A stretch of 64,000 nt of DNA from Valencia hispanica (Eukaryota; Chordata; Actinopteri; Cyprinodontiformes; Valenciidae). The notes beneath the pieces are model-generated. The model did not search any database and had not been told where the DNA came from. It saw only the letters and a program-made list of their open reading frames with translations. The DNA is taken from contig OY747710.1 of NCBI GenBank assembly GCA_963556495.2, positions 35,695,000 through 35,758,999 of the forward strand. Direction: 5' to 3'. The translations under genes and the position numbers were made by a program. Shown here in pieces: positions 10,362-63,421 of the stretch. Positions within the stretch are counted from its first letter, which is position 1, and every line of letters starts with the position of its first letter.

Positions 10362-12953
10362 TAATGTATGTGACATAGGAAATTAAGGAGAACCTAGGGA
10401 ATTATTTTTTACATTGCTTGAATGTGCTGCAGTAGCATGTGACGAGGCATGTGTGTTGAAAGGTACTGAGCAAAGCGGTGTGTTTTCAGCTCATAAATCT
10501 GAAGTAAAATTCACAAGGTGCGTTTGCCCTTAGGTTTCTGATTAAACATTTGATTTTCTAACTTTCAATACAACCAATGGTTGCGAATAAAGTAAATCAC
10601 CACCAATGCAAATGAGCAACCTAAACTGAGAGATTGTGAATCTTGCTGGACTGCTTTGATTTCAAACCTCTGATTATATATTATGGATAAAGTTTGTAGT
10701 ATGTGATCAACCTATAGATGCAACCTTTTGCTGTCAAAAACATACCATACCCATTCCACATATGAAAATGGACGTTGCAGGAGGACAACTCATTTTTTGA
10801 TTGCGCAGTGAGATGTATGGAGAGGTTGTGATTTTTTTTTTTATTGGCATCCACAGAAAACTTTTTTTTCTTTGCTTGCTGTTTTGCTATTGTTGGGAAT
10901 ATCTAACACATTGTGCTGATGGGAATATTAAAAAATGATCCATGTTAAGCGGACATAAGCTATCTATCCTGATTACATTTGAGTAAATATTAGGTAGGAA
11001 GGGATGAAAGGGACAAGATGATACAAAGCTGCACTATCAGGAAAAAGCAGTGCTCTTAAGTGGCTTGCTAATGACTGTGTTATTCAGTAAATTTAATCAC
11101 TCCATTCAGTCTTATTATAATAATAAATATTAATAAAGGAAAGTAAATAATTCTCAGCCCATTCCTGTTAGTTCTATGGTCATAATTGACAAAGTTTAGA
11201 ACAATGATTCCTCCTCTGCTCTGGGTGGGATTTGGGGGGGATTATGAGCTACCTTGGCGGAGGTTTTTTTGTTGTTTCTTTTTTTGAAAACAAGTGCACT
11301 GTTTAACCACAAGAACATTTCAAAGATTAAAGAACACATTTCAGAACAGGACCTCAAAAAAACTCATTCGTGCGTTTATCTTTAGTCGGATTGATTACTG
11401 CAAGAGTGCCTTTACAGCTCTGCCTAAAAAGTCAATCATGCAGCTGCAGCTGATCCAGGATGCTGCTGCTCGCATCCTCACTAGAGCTAGGAAGGTAGAG
11501 CACATAAACCCAGTTCTAAAGTGCTTACGATGGCTCCCTGTAGCTGAGGGAAAATACTTCAAAAATTACTTTCACTAGTCTATAAATAATTGAATGGTTT
11601 AACACCAAAGTATGTTGAATATCTGTTATCATTATACCAACCTCCCAGGACACTTAGGATTTCGAGTAGATCAACATCCCTAGAACCAGAACCAAACATG
11701 GGAAAGCATCATTCAGTTTATATGCTCCTCTTATCTGGAACAAACTTCCAGACAACTGCAAAACTGCTGAAACACTAAGTTCAGCTTCTCTTTTCTGAAC
11801 GTCTGCTAATCTCACACCCCACCCACTTCTCTTAAGAAATTCCATAACCTGTTTTTTTTCTGTTTTTATTGTTGTTTTATAGTTGTTCTTATTTTCCCCC
11901 TAATCATGAAAAGCAGATTGCCTTGTTTGCCTTGCCTTGCCCAACCAGCATTATAAATGTATTCTTAGGTCAGAAATACACTGAACACTGAAGGAGGTGC
12001 ACAGTGATGAGATAAAGCCGTTAGGAAATTAGTAATTTGTACTCTTCAGGCTTTGGTCAACAAGATGCACATTTTAGTTCATGTTAAAGGGACAGTCACA
12101 TACATTTTCCTTCATGCCTTCTTTTATCATAAAAATACTATATAAGTCCAGCTATAATAACAAAAATTTAAACTAACTATACAATAGTATTCAATTATTG
12201 TCCGTAAGTCTATCCCATTTTACATCATCAGAAGTTTGAAGGGACATCAGCATAACTAGATGTGGAAGATTTATTTATAGAGTAACATAAAAACACAAAA
12301 GTAACTTTTAAATAAAAAAATTGTTTACTGAAAGACATTTGAGTAATTTTATATGTCTTAAATTCAGAATCCATCAATGTAATGGTTATCTAAAGTACCT
12401 GATTAAAAGTAACTTTAGTTTGTTTGTTCTTGGAGGTGTTTCACTTTTAATTCCAAAGAGTTAGAGTTAGAACTTAACAGTTATAACTCTAAAAGTGGAA
12501 ATGGGAACATTCAATTTATTGTAAGTCTAAAATGGCCTTCTTTAGCGAAAGGTTTTTCCACATAAGAGGCAAGTTTTGGGAAAACTAACCAGTTTATTAT
12601 ATTATTGTTCTTGTTTTAAGGACTTTATATAACTGTAAGAGGACCTAGTATGAGTTCAATCTTAGTTAATTGTGTTCAGTTATATGTATATGTTTTAATA
12701 AACGAGAAATACATTTCTAAACTTTCAACTGAAAAAGCAAATTTGGTGATTTGCTTAAGTACACAATGCAGTTACAGTACACTTTGGCTGTTCTGAATGC
12801 ATCATATTCTGCAGGTACTCTAGTTCAACTACTTGTACTGGCATTTTATGACAATTATGACTGTACTTGAAAAAAGTGATGCATGTTTTTTCATTTTATT
12901 GTATTGCCACCTCTGTTTTAATGCTTTGATAACTAATATAACTGCATAATAAA
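10362..12953 (+). other. entpd3: Probable ENTPD3 3' UTR with two candidate poly(A) signals
   Basis: No exon follows the TGA. AATAAA occurs at 10586-10591 and again at 12948-12953. The second is followed by a GT-rich stretch (gttgttgtttc) within 30 bases, a typical cleavage context. If the distal site is used, the UTR is about 2.6 kb and contains the LINE fragment at 11290-11945. This is inferred from sequence only. Confidence 0.5.
11290..11945 (+). mobile_element. 5'-truncated L2/CR1-like LINE, 3' end of reverse-transcriptase ORF
   Basis: A frame at 11294-11578 encodes the conserved C-terminal part of a fish non-LTR reverse transcriptase (FIFSRIDYCKSA, LQLIQDAAARILTR, LKCLRWLPV). It continues with a frameshift to about 11780. 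The copy ends in a short (TTGCC)n tail at about 11925-11942, the 3' terminus of this LINE type. It sits inside the probable ENTPD3 3' UTR and is decayed. Confidence 0.75.
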
Positions 12954-13194
12954 CATGTCATATGACTGCATCTTCTCTAGTTGTTGTTTCATAACTTACA
13001 AATTAATATTCCATATAGTAAGATTCCGCATAAGTTGTTATCTAATTCCCCATTAACTAAAGCCAAAGATAACAGGTTTTGTTTTTAATAGTTTCCCAAA
13101 AAGTAGTTCTATCAAAGTAAAACTATCTTAAAAGCTACCGTCTTAACAAAAGATGACACATGGTTTTATTTTGAGTAGGTTAGATCATTTTAAT

Positions 13195-13560
13195 TGGTGG
13201 GGTTTTAGAGGTGTCAATACAAAGTTAGTCAGCTCATCAAAAATGCTGCTGTCACTGTCCTGACCTATACCCAGGAAACGGATGATATTAAACCAGTCCT
13301 TAAATCAATGCACTGACTCCCAGTCAGTGTAGGAATAGATTTTAGAATTGTGGTATTGGTCTATAAGGCGCTGGATGGCTTGAAGTCTAAATACCTCTTA
13401 GAGCTATTTCTCATTTATACACCACTTAGATCACTTAATGTAGGTCATCAGAACCCCGTTTGCTCATTGTTTCCATGACCAGGACTAAATAAAGGCAGCC
13501 CTTTGTTTTTATGCTCATCACCTCTAAAAACATAGTCTTCAGCCAAAACTTTTTACTGCC
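13195..13560 (+). mobile_element. Decayed LINE fragment, same family
   Basis: With frame changes, the sequence reads as LIKNAAVTVLTYT, then LPVSVGIDFRIVVLVYKALDG. This is a degenerate version of the reverse-transcriptase C-terminal region seen at 11294. Stop codons interrupt it. It lies between the two facing 3' ends. Confidence 0.6.
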
Positions 13561-14104
13561 CTAAATAAGGACTACAAACAGTAGAATAGAATAGAAGTTT
13601 TTATTCTTCCACAGTGGGAAAATCCAGGCGTACCAGCAGCATGTTAAAGGTAAATAACAGAAACTCAACTTTTATTTTTTTAATTTAAGAAAATCATTCA
13701 TTTTATAGTTTATTTTAGTTTTTAGCTATTATTTTGATTTGAAATATTATTTGGCTGAGTCTTTTAATTTCATGCATATTTTGTATCTCCACTGTAATTT
13801 TTATAATGCTTTTTTAAATTATTGTTTGATTGATAGTTTTTAATTTATCACTGTAATAAGTCTAAGTCTAAATTGCCTTATACACAAATACTCCTATCTT
13901 AATTTTGCTTTCGTGAATTTATCTGGACCAAATGATTAACGTTATCTTATCTTATCTTATCTTATTACTGGTTGAAGCAGTATGCAAGCAAATGCTGTAA
14001 ACGTGTCTCCTATCTATAATACAGAAAACAATGCTGCACTCTAGTGGTAATATGTTGAACAGGCCAACAAAGCCTACGGACACTGGCTGTTTAAAAAAAA
14101 AAGA

Positions 14105-17041
14105 TTTATTGAAAGTCTTGTCAAAAAAGAAAACAAAAATAAACAGAAAAACACATGTGAAACTACAGCAACACCAACCGGTTCTACGGACACTCTCAAA
14201 ATCACAACTTTGAAAGACATTGGAGGCATGTGATCAAGCAAATAAAAAAATAGCATCCTCAAGTTTTGCATCTTCTTTTACAAACCTGTACAAAAAAGAA
14301 ACACCTCATAAATATTACCTTTGTTTTCTCGGCCTCCGCTTTTGCTAATGAAGGTTTTTATCTGCTTAATTTTGGTTTTTCTCAATCTATCTTGTCTTTT
14401 AACCTCCATCCAGAGTGAGTTTGGGGGGTATGTCTACAAGGATGTGAACCAGTGTGAACCACAACATAAACGCTTCTTTTCCTGCTTTGTTTCCACTCAT
14501 CTGATGCACTCATACTCAGAACAATGTTATGTTCATTTTATTCTTTGCTCTTCATTCTGCCTCAAAATAGTTGCTGTATTTCAATGGTACATTTTTCCCC
14601 ACACATACACAACACAAGCTAGCCTCTTTCCCCAATACTGAAAAGTGTTTAGCAGCTCAAATATAAGTAATTGTCAAAAGACAGTAAAAAGAAAAAAAAA
14701 AGTAGCACAAAAATATTGCCTTTGTAGAGTAGTATTCGTAAGCTAAAATTATTTTATATTCTGCAGAAGTGTCCTTTTGTTTTACAGAGGTCATTGGTTT
14801 ACAAATTACATGTATTTGGCAAGACAGAACACGTTCTGTTTGTTGAAGAAGGGTTGTGAATTATACTTATGTGTAGTCAGTATCTTAACAGCAGCAGACA
14901 GCAGTGAGGGCAATCTCAATTTAAAGAATCAGGGATAAATTATAATAAAGAAATTACGGTGATGGCCACTTTGCTTTCTGTTCACTTTTGAGACAGTTCC
15001 AGTAAATTATATGGCATTTATACAACAATAAAATGTACTCACATTTTTTTTTTGCACCATACAGCTGATCCAAGTGTTCTCATTAAAAATAATGTTTTGA
15101 AATATATACGTATTCTACTATCAAGTTTTATTTTATTGTAATATCCCTAACAGTATTTATTTTTCCCCCTAAAAACCATATTCATTTTCGCTGGGAACAT
15201 CACATGACTTTATTTACAAACTTATTACTTAGTAACCTAAGTGAAAAATGCCTTTGTATCATATTTTATCATATTAATAACATATTTCATCCACATGTAA
15301 ATATGTTAATAATATTTTCCTTTAGGTAAACCTTTCAATAATCATTGGATATCAAAAATCAGATTAAAAAAAGAAAGTATTCAATCAGAATTGAAAACTT
15401 TTTCACTGAGTGAAAAATATCCAAAATGTTTAAATTAATATGCTTTTAATTTGTTGTTGTTTTGTTTTGTGTTGTGTAGATGAGGCAGGTATAATTCACA
15501 GGTTCAGTTTCCGTTTTAGCTTTGGCAGCTGTCTTCTGCAGGTAAGGTGCTGGCAGCATATAACTACTCCACAGTCCCCCACTTTAAAAGAACAAAGTTC
15601 TGTGTAACTTTGAGTTTGTAATCCAAATTGCATTAATTAAATCTGTAGTATTTTACCAAACAATGATTTAACTTAAGCATCTCATCCATCATATCACAAA
15701 CCATTACTCTACTGAGAAAGCCGTATTTCTTAAATCATCACTAAGTTTAATATCATGACAAACTAAGCTTCTCTTCTTGTTGAGGCAATTGTGTTAAAGA
15801 CTTACTGCATGTTTTATTTTAATCTCACAAGCAGAGTTTGGGAATCTCATACACTAAAACCGTGATAAGCAAGAATGTGTTTCACTTTAAAAGGTGAAAA
15901 TTTGAACAAACAACAATGAATATCTCTTCTCTACATAATTTCTTTGTCTTTGGTATAAAATATGCCCTCTGCCGGCAGCGTTTGTTCAACTGTTAAGAAA
16001 GACTCAAAGAAACTGTTAACAGCTTTTCTGAAACTATTGCTTATCACACAATTATAAACCCTATCTTTTTAAATTTGGTTGTTGAAGTTTTTCTTTTCTT
16101 TATGTTGTGAGACAAACAAATAAAAACATTTTGACTGCAATGAAAACCCCCCAAAACCTGAAAACAACACAATGTGGAAGAGAAACTGAGATTTGATCCC
16201 ACCGTTACACCAAACCACATTGCCCAGGAAGCTGCAGATCAACTTTTTTAAACAAGTCACCTTAAGTTTTTTTGTTCATCTTATCCATTAACATTTTTTG
16301 CACTTCACCACTTGTCATCTTTAAACAACTGCAATATGTTTTCATTTTTTAAAACCTGTACAGATAAGCTTTGCAGATTTCCTCTCTGAGGCTCCCAAAG
16401 CACCTCCAATAATAATTAAAAAAAAGAATTTAACACTATGGAATCTTTTTCCCCCCAAAGTGTGAGAAATTAAGGCAATAAGAATTTGAGAAAACATTGA
16501 TTTTCTAAAAAGAACAACTACTCAACTAATAAAAGAATGAAAACAACATAGCTTCATATCAGAGGAAGACTGTCTGTTTTCTCCTAGACATTGTTTCCTT
16601 TATTTTTTAATAAAAAGAAGTTAAAAACTCTACCTGCACATTCAAATGTTTTCTTTTTTTCTGTACAGTTGTTTGAGTTTTGATTTCAGTCTTTTATAAA
16701 GTTATTTTTTTATTCCTCCAGAGGGGAAATCCAGTCTCAAGGTGAAAAATGATCAAATCAGTCTTGGACTGTGATTGAATCCATTGTCTTGTAGTTCGAC
16801 AAACATTCTTTGTTTTTGTTTTTTTATATAGCTGTCTTCTTGGTTAAAACAGCTATGAAGGACAATGTATTTTGTTCTTCGTTTATTTGGTTCCTGTGCA
16901 CAGCGGAAGCATTTTCCTGTCTGTGATGTCCACATCACTGCTGTGTTTTTGTCCTCTGTCGTGTTTTGATTCTCTTTTTGTCTCCAGGTCCTTTGTGCAG
17001 TCCATCTAAAGGCAATGCAACAATGACTCCTTCCAGTTTTG
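14105..17041 (-). other. rbms3: Probable RBMS3 3' UTR
   Basis: Downstream (in gene sense) of the stop at 17042-17044 the sequence carries no further coding match. Several minus-strand AATAAA signals occur; the last good one is at 14105-14110 and is followed by a T-run and GT-rich sequence. A UTR of about 2.9 kb fits a gene whose mammalian 3' UTR is several kilobases long. The exact end is inferred. Confidence 0.5.
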
Positions 17042-17045
17042 TTAC
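17042..17045 (-). CDS. rbms3: RBMS3 terminal exon: last codon base and stop
   Basis: Acceptor gtttctttag precedes the exon. Its first base completes a lysine codon (AA|G) and the next three bases are TAA. Only one coding base plus the stop therefore lie in this exon, and the rest is 3' UTR. If the intron were not removed, the same lysine would be followed by TGA. Confidence 0.75.
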
Positions 17046-17557
17046 CTAAAGAAACAGAGAAGTCAATAAAAATAAGATGACCAAGACGTTACTTAGGAAC
17101 ACTGCTAGATGAACATAAGATCACTAGGAAGTTACTAAGGCAGAAAAAAACAGATAAACACAATGAGAACTAGTAGCAGAAGGAATGGGGGAGTTACAAG
17201 CAAAATGAAAAAAAAATCACCAGTTTAACTTTGAATTTATGCTCACATATTAACATTAATTTTACACCTAGCGAAATGACCTGTTTAAGCACCAATTGTT
17301 TTCTAATGTATGAAAGTAAGAAATAAACGTCAAAAATTTATATATTGCATTTTTCCTTAAAATATTGAGTGTAACGTTCTTGAGGTGTCTGAGATTATCT
17401 GCATCTAATTTGCTGAAAAGTTTCCCAATGCTAGTAATGTTCACTTGCTCTCCCCCTGCTAATGCAGAAACTCTCAAGCAAGTGGAGTGTTTACCACGTG
17501 AAAGGGTATATTGACTACAATATACAAATGACCTGTTTATGAAGGAAAACAACTCTA

Positions 17558-17755
17558 GGGGCGATTGTGGCTCAGAAAGTAGTGCCAGTGTTTGGTTGTC
17601 TCGACTCTGTCAGTGTGCCATGGGGTAGCTGTGGCTACAATGTAGCTTACCATCATCAGTGTGCGTGAATAGGTGAATGACTGAATGTAGTGTGAAGTGC
17701 TTTGTGGTCCTCAGGACTAGTTAAAATGCTATACAAGTACAGGCCATTATCCATT
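17558..17755 (+). mobile_element. tRNA-derived SINE in the last RBMS3 intron
   Basis: Opens ggggcgattgtggctcagaaagt, a diverged tRNA-like head, and ends in the common fish SINE body (gtgtgaagtgctttgtggtcctcaggactag; ctatacaagtacaggccatt). The B box is degenerate. Confidence 0.7.
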
Positions 17756-18278
17756 TCCCATAACTCTGGATCAAGGAATGGTAAAAAGAGACAATTAACA
17801 AAAAAATACTTTTCCACGTCTAAGCTCATCTAGACAGTTTGTCGTTAAAATTGCTCATAATTAGTGAAACCTATAGTTTGGCAGATGGATATAAGAAAGA
17901 CTCATGGAGATGTAAAAGGCCTAAGGTATGCTACTTTTCCTGTGTTGCTTACAAATTACAACACAGTTGGTTTGCAGTACTAAAACAAGGACATTTAAAG
18001 AACACAAACGGGTTGGGTGATCCGGTTCTGATCCATAATTCCCTCAACAACAGATTAGTAATTTGGTTGCTGTGTAAAACAGCTTTTATTGTAACCTCTG
18101 GACTGCTGTGTCAGAGTTCATTTGAAAAAATCGTTATGACTCAAAACACCTGATACACTGGTAACCTTAAGTAACATTGCATTTTATTTATTTAAAATCT
18201 AATTTGTATCCAGTAATGTGTGCATTCTATGGATGTCATTCTGCCACAATGTGTTTAACAAATGACATTCCTTTAGAT

Positions 18279-18816
18279 CAGGGGTGTCCAAGGTGTTTTT
18301 CGGGGGTCATTTGCAGCCCCTGGGGGGATATAATGTGGCCTTCGACCGAATTTTGAAAATTATACTAGCTTGGTGCCAGCACATGGTGTTAATGCAGATG
18401 GAGACTTTGATTACTGATAAATAGCAACAATATACCTCAAACCTTTACTCAACAGCAGACTTAGATAACCCCAAACTTACTTTTGAATAATTTATTAAAG
18501 TTCATGAAATATGGCAATCATTTTCAAAGACAGAACCAAATCCTGTTATCGTGGCTAATAAAAGACAAAGTTCATTGTCCAGGCCAACTAAATAGAAAGC
18601 GGTCTACACCAAAATTTCTATTAACAAAGGGAAAATGCAAAACCCTTCTCATGATTAGGATCTAAAATTATTTACACACTGCTTTCCAAAAATAATCTAA
18701 CTAATTTCACATTATAATTACAATATTGCATGCTTAGTTTATCGATAAGCAGCAAAAAACTATACATTTAAACTTGACTATTTTGGCTCACATAAGAAAA
18801 TATTTGGACACCACTG
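18279..18816. mobile_element. hAT-type MITE with perfect 8-bp target duplication
   Basis: Flanked by CTTTAGAT at 18271-18278 and 18817-18824. The ends are CAGGGGTGTCCAAGG and TTTGGACACCACTG, imperfect terminal inverted repeats of hAT type. The 538-bp interior has no transposase match, so it is non-autonomous. It lies in the last RBMS3 intron, 170 bases beyond the donor at 18993. Confidence 0.9.
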
Positions 18817-18993
18817 CTTTAGATAATTAGCAAATATATGTTTCTCTTTTTTTCTGTCAATCTAATACTGGCTCCAGAGCTCATTTGTTCAAACAAACTA
18901 GCACATTTTAGAACCAGACCAACTTTTTATTAGAAATGTTTTATTGTGAAAACATCAATGAAGCATTTCTTCCTTAATCTTCAATAAACTCAC

Positions 18994-60374
<41,381 letters not shown>

Positions 60375-60417
60375 CTGCAACAGAGAGAACGATTATTTGG
60401 GGTTGGTTTGGCTAGAG

Positions 60418-61164
60418 CAGTGTTTCTCAAACTATGGGGCGAGTCCCACTAGTGGGGCACAGAGGTATTGCAGGTGGGGCGTGACATAAACGGGATTTAA
60501 ATAGTTTTCCCCCCCCTAGATTCTGTTGTTGTGAATGTTTCACTGCACTGTAAATTAAATCAACCAACTCCCCCCTCTCACAAAATTAAACACACTCAAA
60601 TAAATTAGCAATTGTGATCATCATTGTAAACAGAACCGGGACCTGGAACATCGGCCTTGGAGTTTGACGTTGGAATATATCGCAGCAGAACAAAACAAGC
60701 TGAAGTAGCCGCATTATCAGAGATTCCATCTACAAAATGGACAAATATCTAAAAAGATCAGGGAACGTTTCAGTCAAAGAAGTCACATTGTCAACCACGG
60801 AGGAAATACAGGGATGAGTATCTTGCTCTTTACTTATTTTATTTTTTTAGTTTGTATTTTTTAAAGCTTTGTAAATTTGATAAAACTACAACTTGTATTT
60901 TCTCCAACTGTGAGCTGAAGTTCTACATGTAGCAACTACTGACAGCATATATTTCTGAGCCAGTTTTATACCAGTGCGCAACCCCTTTTTCCAACTAATT
61001 TATACCCTTAAAAACTTGTAGACTAACTCGGCTATTTAAATAAATAAAACACTTTAAAAATCAGGTGTGGTCACCATTCTGTTGGGGCGATAAAAGCAAG
61101 GGTGGCATGTGTATGCTCCTTTGTCCAAAGTGGGGAATGATAAAAAAAAGTTTGAGAAACACTG
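60418..61164 (+). mobile_element. hAT element, decayed, with near-perfect 8-bp target duplication
   Basis: The ends CAGTGTTTCTCAAACT and AGTTTGAGAAACACTG are perfect 16-bp inverted repeats. Flanks are ggctagag (60410-60417) and ggttagag (61165-61172), 7 of 8 identical. Inside, a short frame starting at 60738 reads MDKYLKRSGNVSVKEVTLST, the typical start of hAT transposases, and stops within 30 codons. The 747-bp copy is a deletion derivative. Confidence 0.9.
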
Positions 61165-61332
61165 GGTTAGAGTAAGCACTAAAGATTTTATGGCTCTGCA
61201 AAAATGAATGTATCGTATGTGGATACGAATGCATGCAAAAGCGTCCCACATTTCAGTAAGTGTGTAAACCCTTGCCAGTTAAAGGATTAGTGCTTAGGTG
61301 TCTTTCTCTGCCTGTGAAAAACCCCTTAGGTA

Positions 61333-61572
61333 GGCCTGCGTGTGCGTGTGTGCGTGTGTGCGTGTGTGCGTGCGTGTGTGTGCTTTCTATGGGGTTTCCT
61401 CTCCTTTGTCCCAGTTTAAAAGCTCCATTCAGTCTGATCTGTTGTTTGTCATGTCCTCTTTGTCTGCCCCTATTCAGCTCTGCTCACCCAATCACAGCTC
61501 AAAGACTAATTGCCTGCTTGGCAAGCAAAAGCCTGTGTGTGTGTGTGCGCGCGCATGTGCGTGTGTGTGTGA
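61333..61572. repeat. (GT/CG)n microsatellites, two blocks
   Basis: Alternating gtgtgcgt runs at 61339-61382 and 61532-61572, separated by unique sequence. The pattern is alternating purine-pyrimidine with CG steps. They lie in the intron upstream of the RBMS3 exon at 60374. Confidence 0.9.
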
Positions 61573-62753
61573 ATAGAGGGAAAAGACGGTGACAGAGGGG
61601 ACAGACTGTGTGTGGGGGGGTGTAGGATGTGAGTATGTATGTTTCTGTGTGGGTCTTGGGCTTTCTTTGTACAGTCAGTGACCCAGAATACATACTTGAC
61701 TGCATTCTAATCACTGGCACGCTCTACGGTGTAACTGAGACGACCACACATGCACACACAGGGGACAAAGGAGTTGAAGGTAGAGAGATATGGATTTTTC
61801 CTCAAAGCTCAAAGTCATTTGGTTTTAAATTACTCATCTTGCTGTGATTTCTTTAATAAAAGTGATTATATTAATGCTCCCTATTTGTTTTTTTTTTTTG
61901 TTGCTAACAAGTGCATGTCCAATTTGCAATACCATTTTTAAAACTTAATTAGCTCAACGTCAATCTGCTGAGGCTATGCCATTGTCAGGTCTCATGCCAT
62001 TTTTACAGAATATGCATTTAGTGAACACATTTCTAAAATGTTTACATTTTCTTTGCATACAGGGTTAAACTCAAATCAAACTATGATTTTCTTTTCTAAT
62101 TTAAAGACATTTACATATAGCATTATCAGAATAGAAAACACAATATTCTAAACCCGGGATACTGAACGAAAACCTCATCTTTAGAAATAACTTCAACTTA
62201 AAAATTATAATAAATAAAATAAATACATTTTATTCAGTTTATTTGTAGGGTAACAATTCTCAACAAATTTCATGTAAAGGCACTTTACAAGAAAAACAGC
62301 CTTTAAAGTCAATTGGTAAAAGGTGTTCTGTCTTGAAGCCCAGTTGACTACATTGAGTCATTGACTTTCCAGCAATCCCTCCTCCAAAGCAAGAATGTGG
62401 TGAATAGTTCCCTTCGATGTGACAGGAAGGGACCTGCAGCAGAACCCGACTCAATATGAGGTGCTGACTTGGGTTTGAAAGGACAGAGGACAGAAAGGAC
62501 ACAAAACCCCCCAATAAGCACTGGACCAGCAGTACTTTCTATATTTACAAGAAACTCTAAAAACTGGTGATTATGTGTAGTATAAACTGACAGGGGTGGG
62601 ATGGTATTGAAATTCGGCCCGGGAGCTTGGATCGGAGAGGACTTTTTTCTGATTCCACAAAGGAAAACAACATAATGCTACTGTTATAATTTTAGTAACA
62701 GGTCTAACATAATAATAATAATAATGGGATTTCATGTCATCACAACCAGAGGT

Positions 62754-63120
62754 GTGTAGTGACTAGTTACATTTACTCAGTTACATTTTGTTGGGATTCA
62801 TTTTCCACAAATGTACTGAACAGACTGCATTTCCCAGCATTCTCATTGGTCCATGGCCAATGATGACATCATGAAGTTTATAAAAGACTGGCAATGAATT
62901 TGTCTTTGCATGCTGCTCTGCCGGTGGGATGATGGTTATGTAAACCAGACATTAATCGCACTTGCTGGGGCACAAACATTTTCTTGAATAGTCATTTTGG
63001 AAAAAATTACTTTTAGGAGTACTTTTGTTGCACCATACTTTTTACTTTTACTTGGGTAATGTTATTATAAAGCATCACTATTCTAACTTGATTACATTTC
63101 TGGATACTCTACCTACTATG
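62754..63120. mobile_element. Probable MITE
   Basis: ccagaggtgtgtagtgactagttacatttactcagttac on the left and tactttttacttttacttgggtaat ... ggatactctacctac on the right are the well-known ends of a fish MITE, here diverged. No exact target duplication is readable. Confidence 0.45.
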
Positions 63121-63183
63121 AGTAATTTCACTGAATCAAAGCAAGCATGTTTAAACCAAAAATGCAGCAGACAAGGACACAAA

Positions 63184-63295
63184 CCTAGGCTACAGTTGGT
63201 AGGAGTTTGTCCCATAACTGGTGGGTTGCTGGTTCGAACACCCGCTCAGTCCATCTTGGTCGTTGTGTCCTTGGGCAAGACACTTCCAACAGTCT
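63184..63295 (+). mobile_element. tRNA-derived SINE head
   Basis: acagttggtaggagtttgtcccataactggtgggttgctggttcgaacaccc is a tRNA-like A-box to B-box region (ggttcgaac), followed by the fish SINE body phrase gtccttgggcaagacacttcc. It is not a functional tRNA gene, since the cloverleaf is not closed. Confidence 0.75.
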
Positions 63296-63421
63296 AAGTC
63301 TATATAGCAGCATATCTGATATAAGAGTACTTTCTATATTAAAGAAAGTAAAAAGTCGATAACACGACAGGGGGGAGGTTCAGCCACTGAGAGGCCGGTT
63401 TATACTTTTGCGTCGAGTCCC

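Noticed and set aside
12084..12110. TTAAAGGGACAGTCAC, resembling the end of a T2/Kolobok element
   Set aside because: I could not find a matching opposite end or second TTAA, so an element cannot be claimed.
62595..62650. caggggtgggatggtattgaaattcggcccggg, like the start of a DNA transposon
   Set aside because: Only one end is visible and it runs into unrelated sequence within 50 bases.
63184..63250. Possible tRNA gene (A box and B box visible)
   Set aside because: The arms do not pair into a cloverleaf, and the sequence continues into a fish SINE body.
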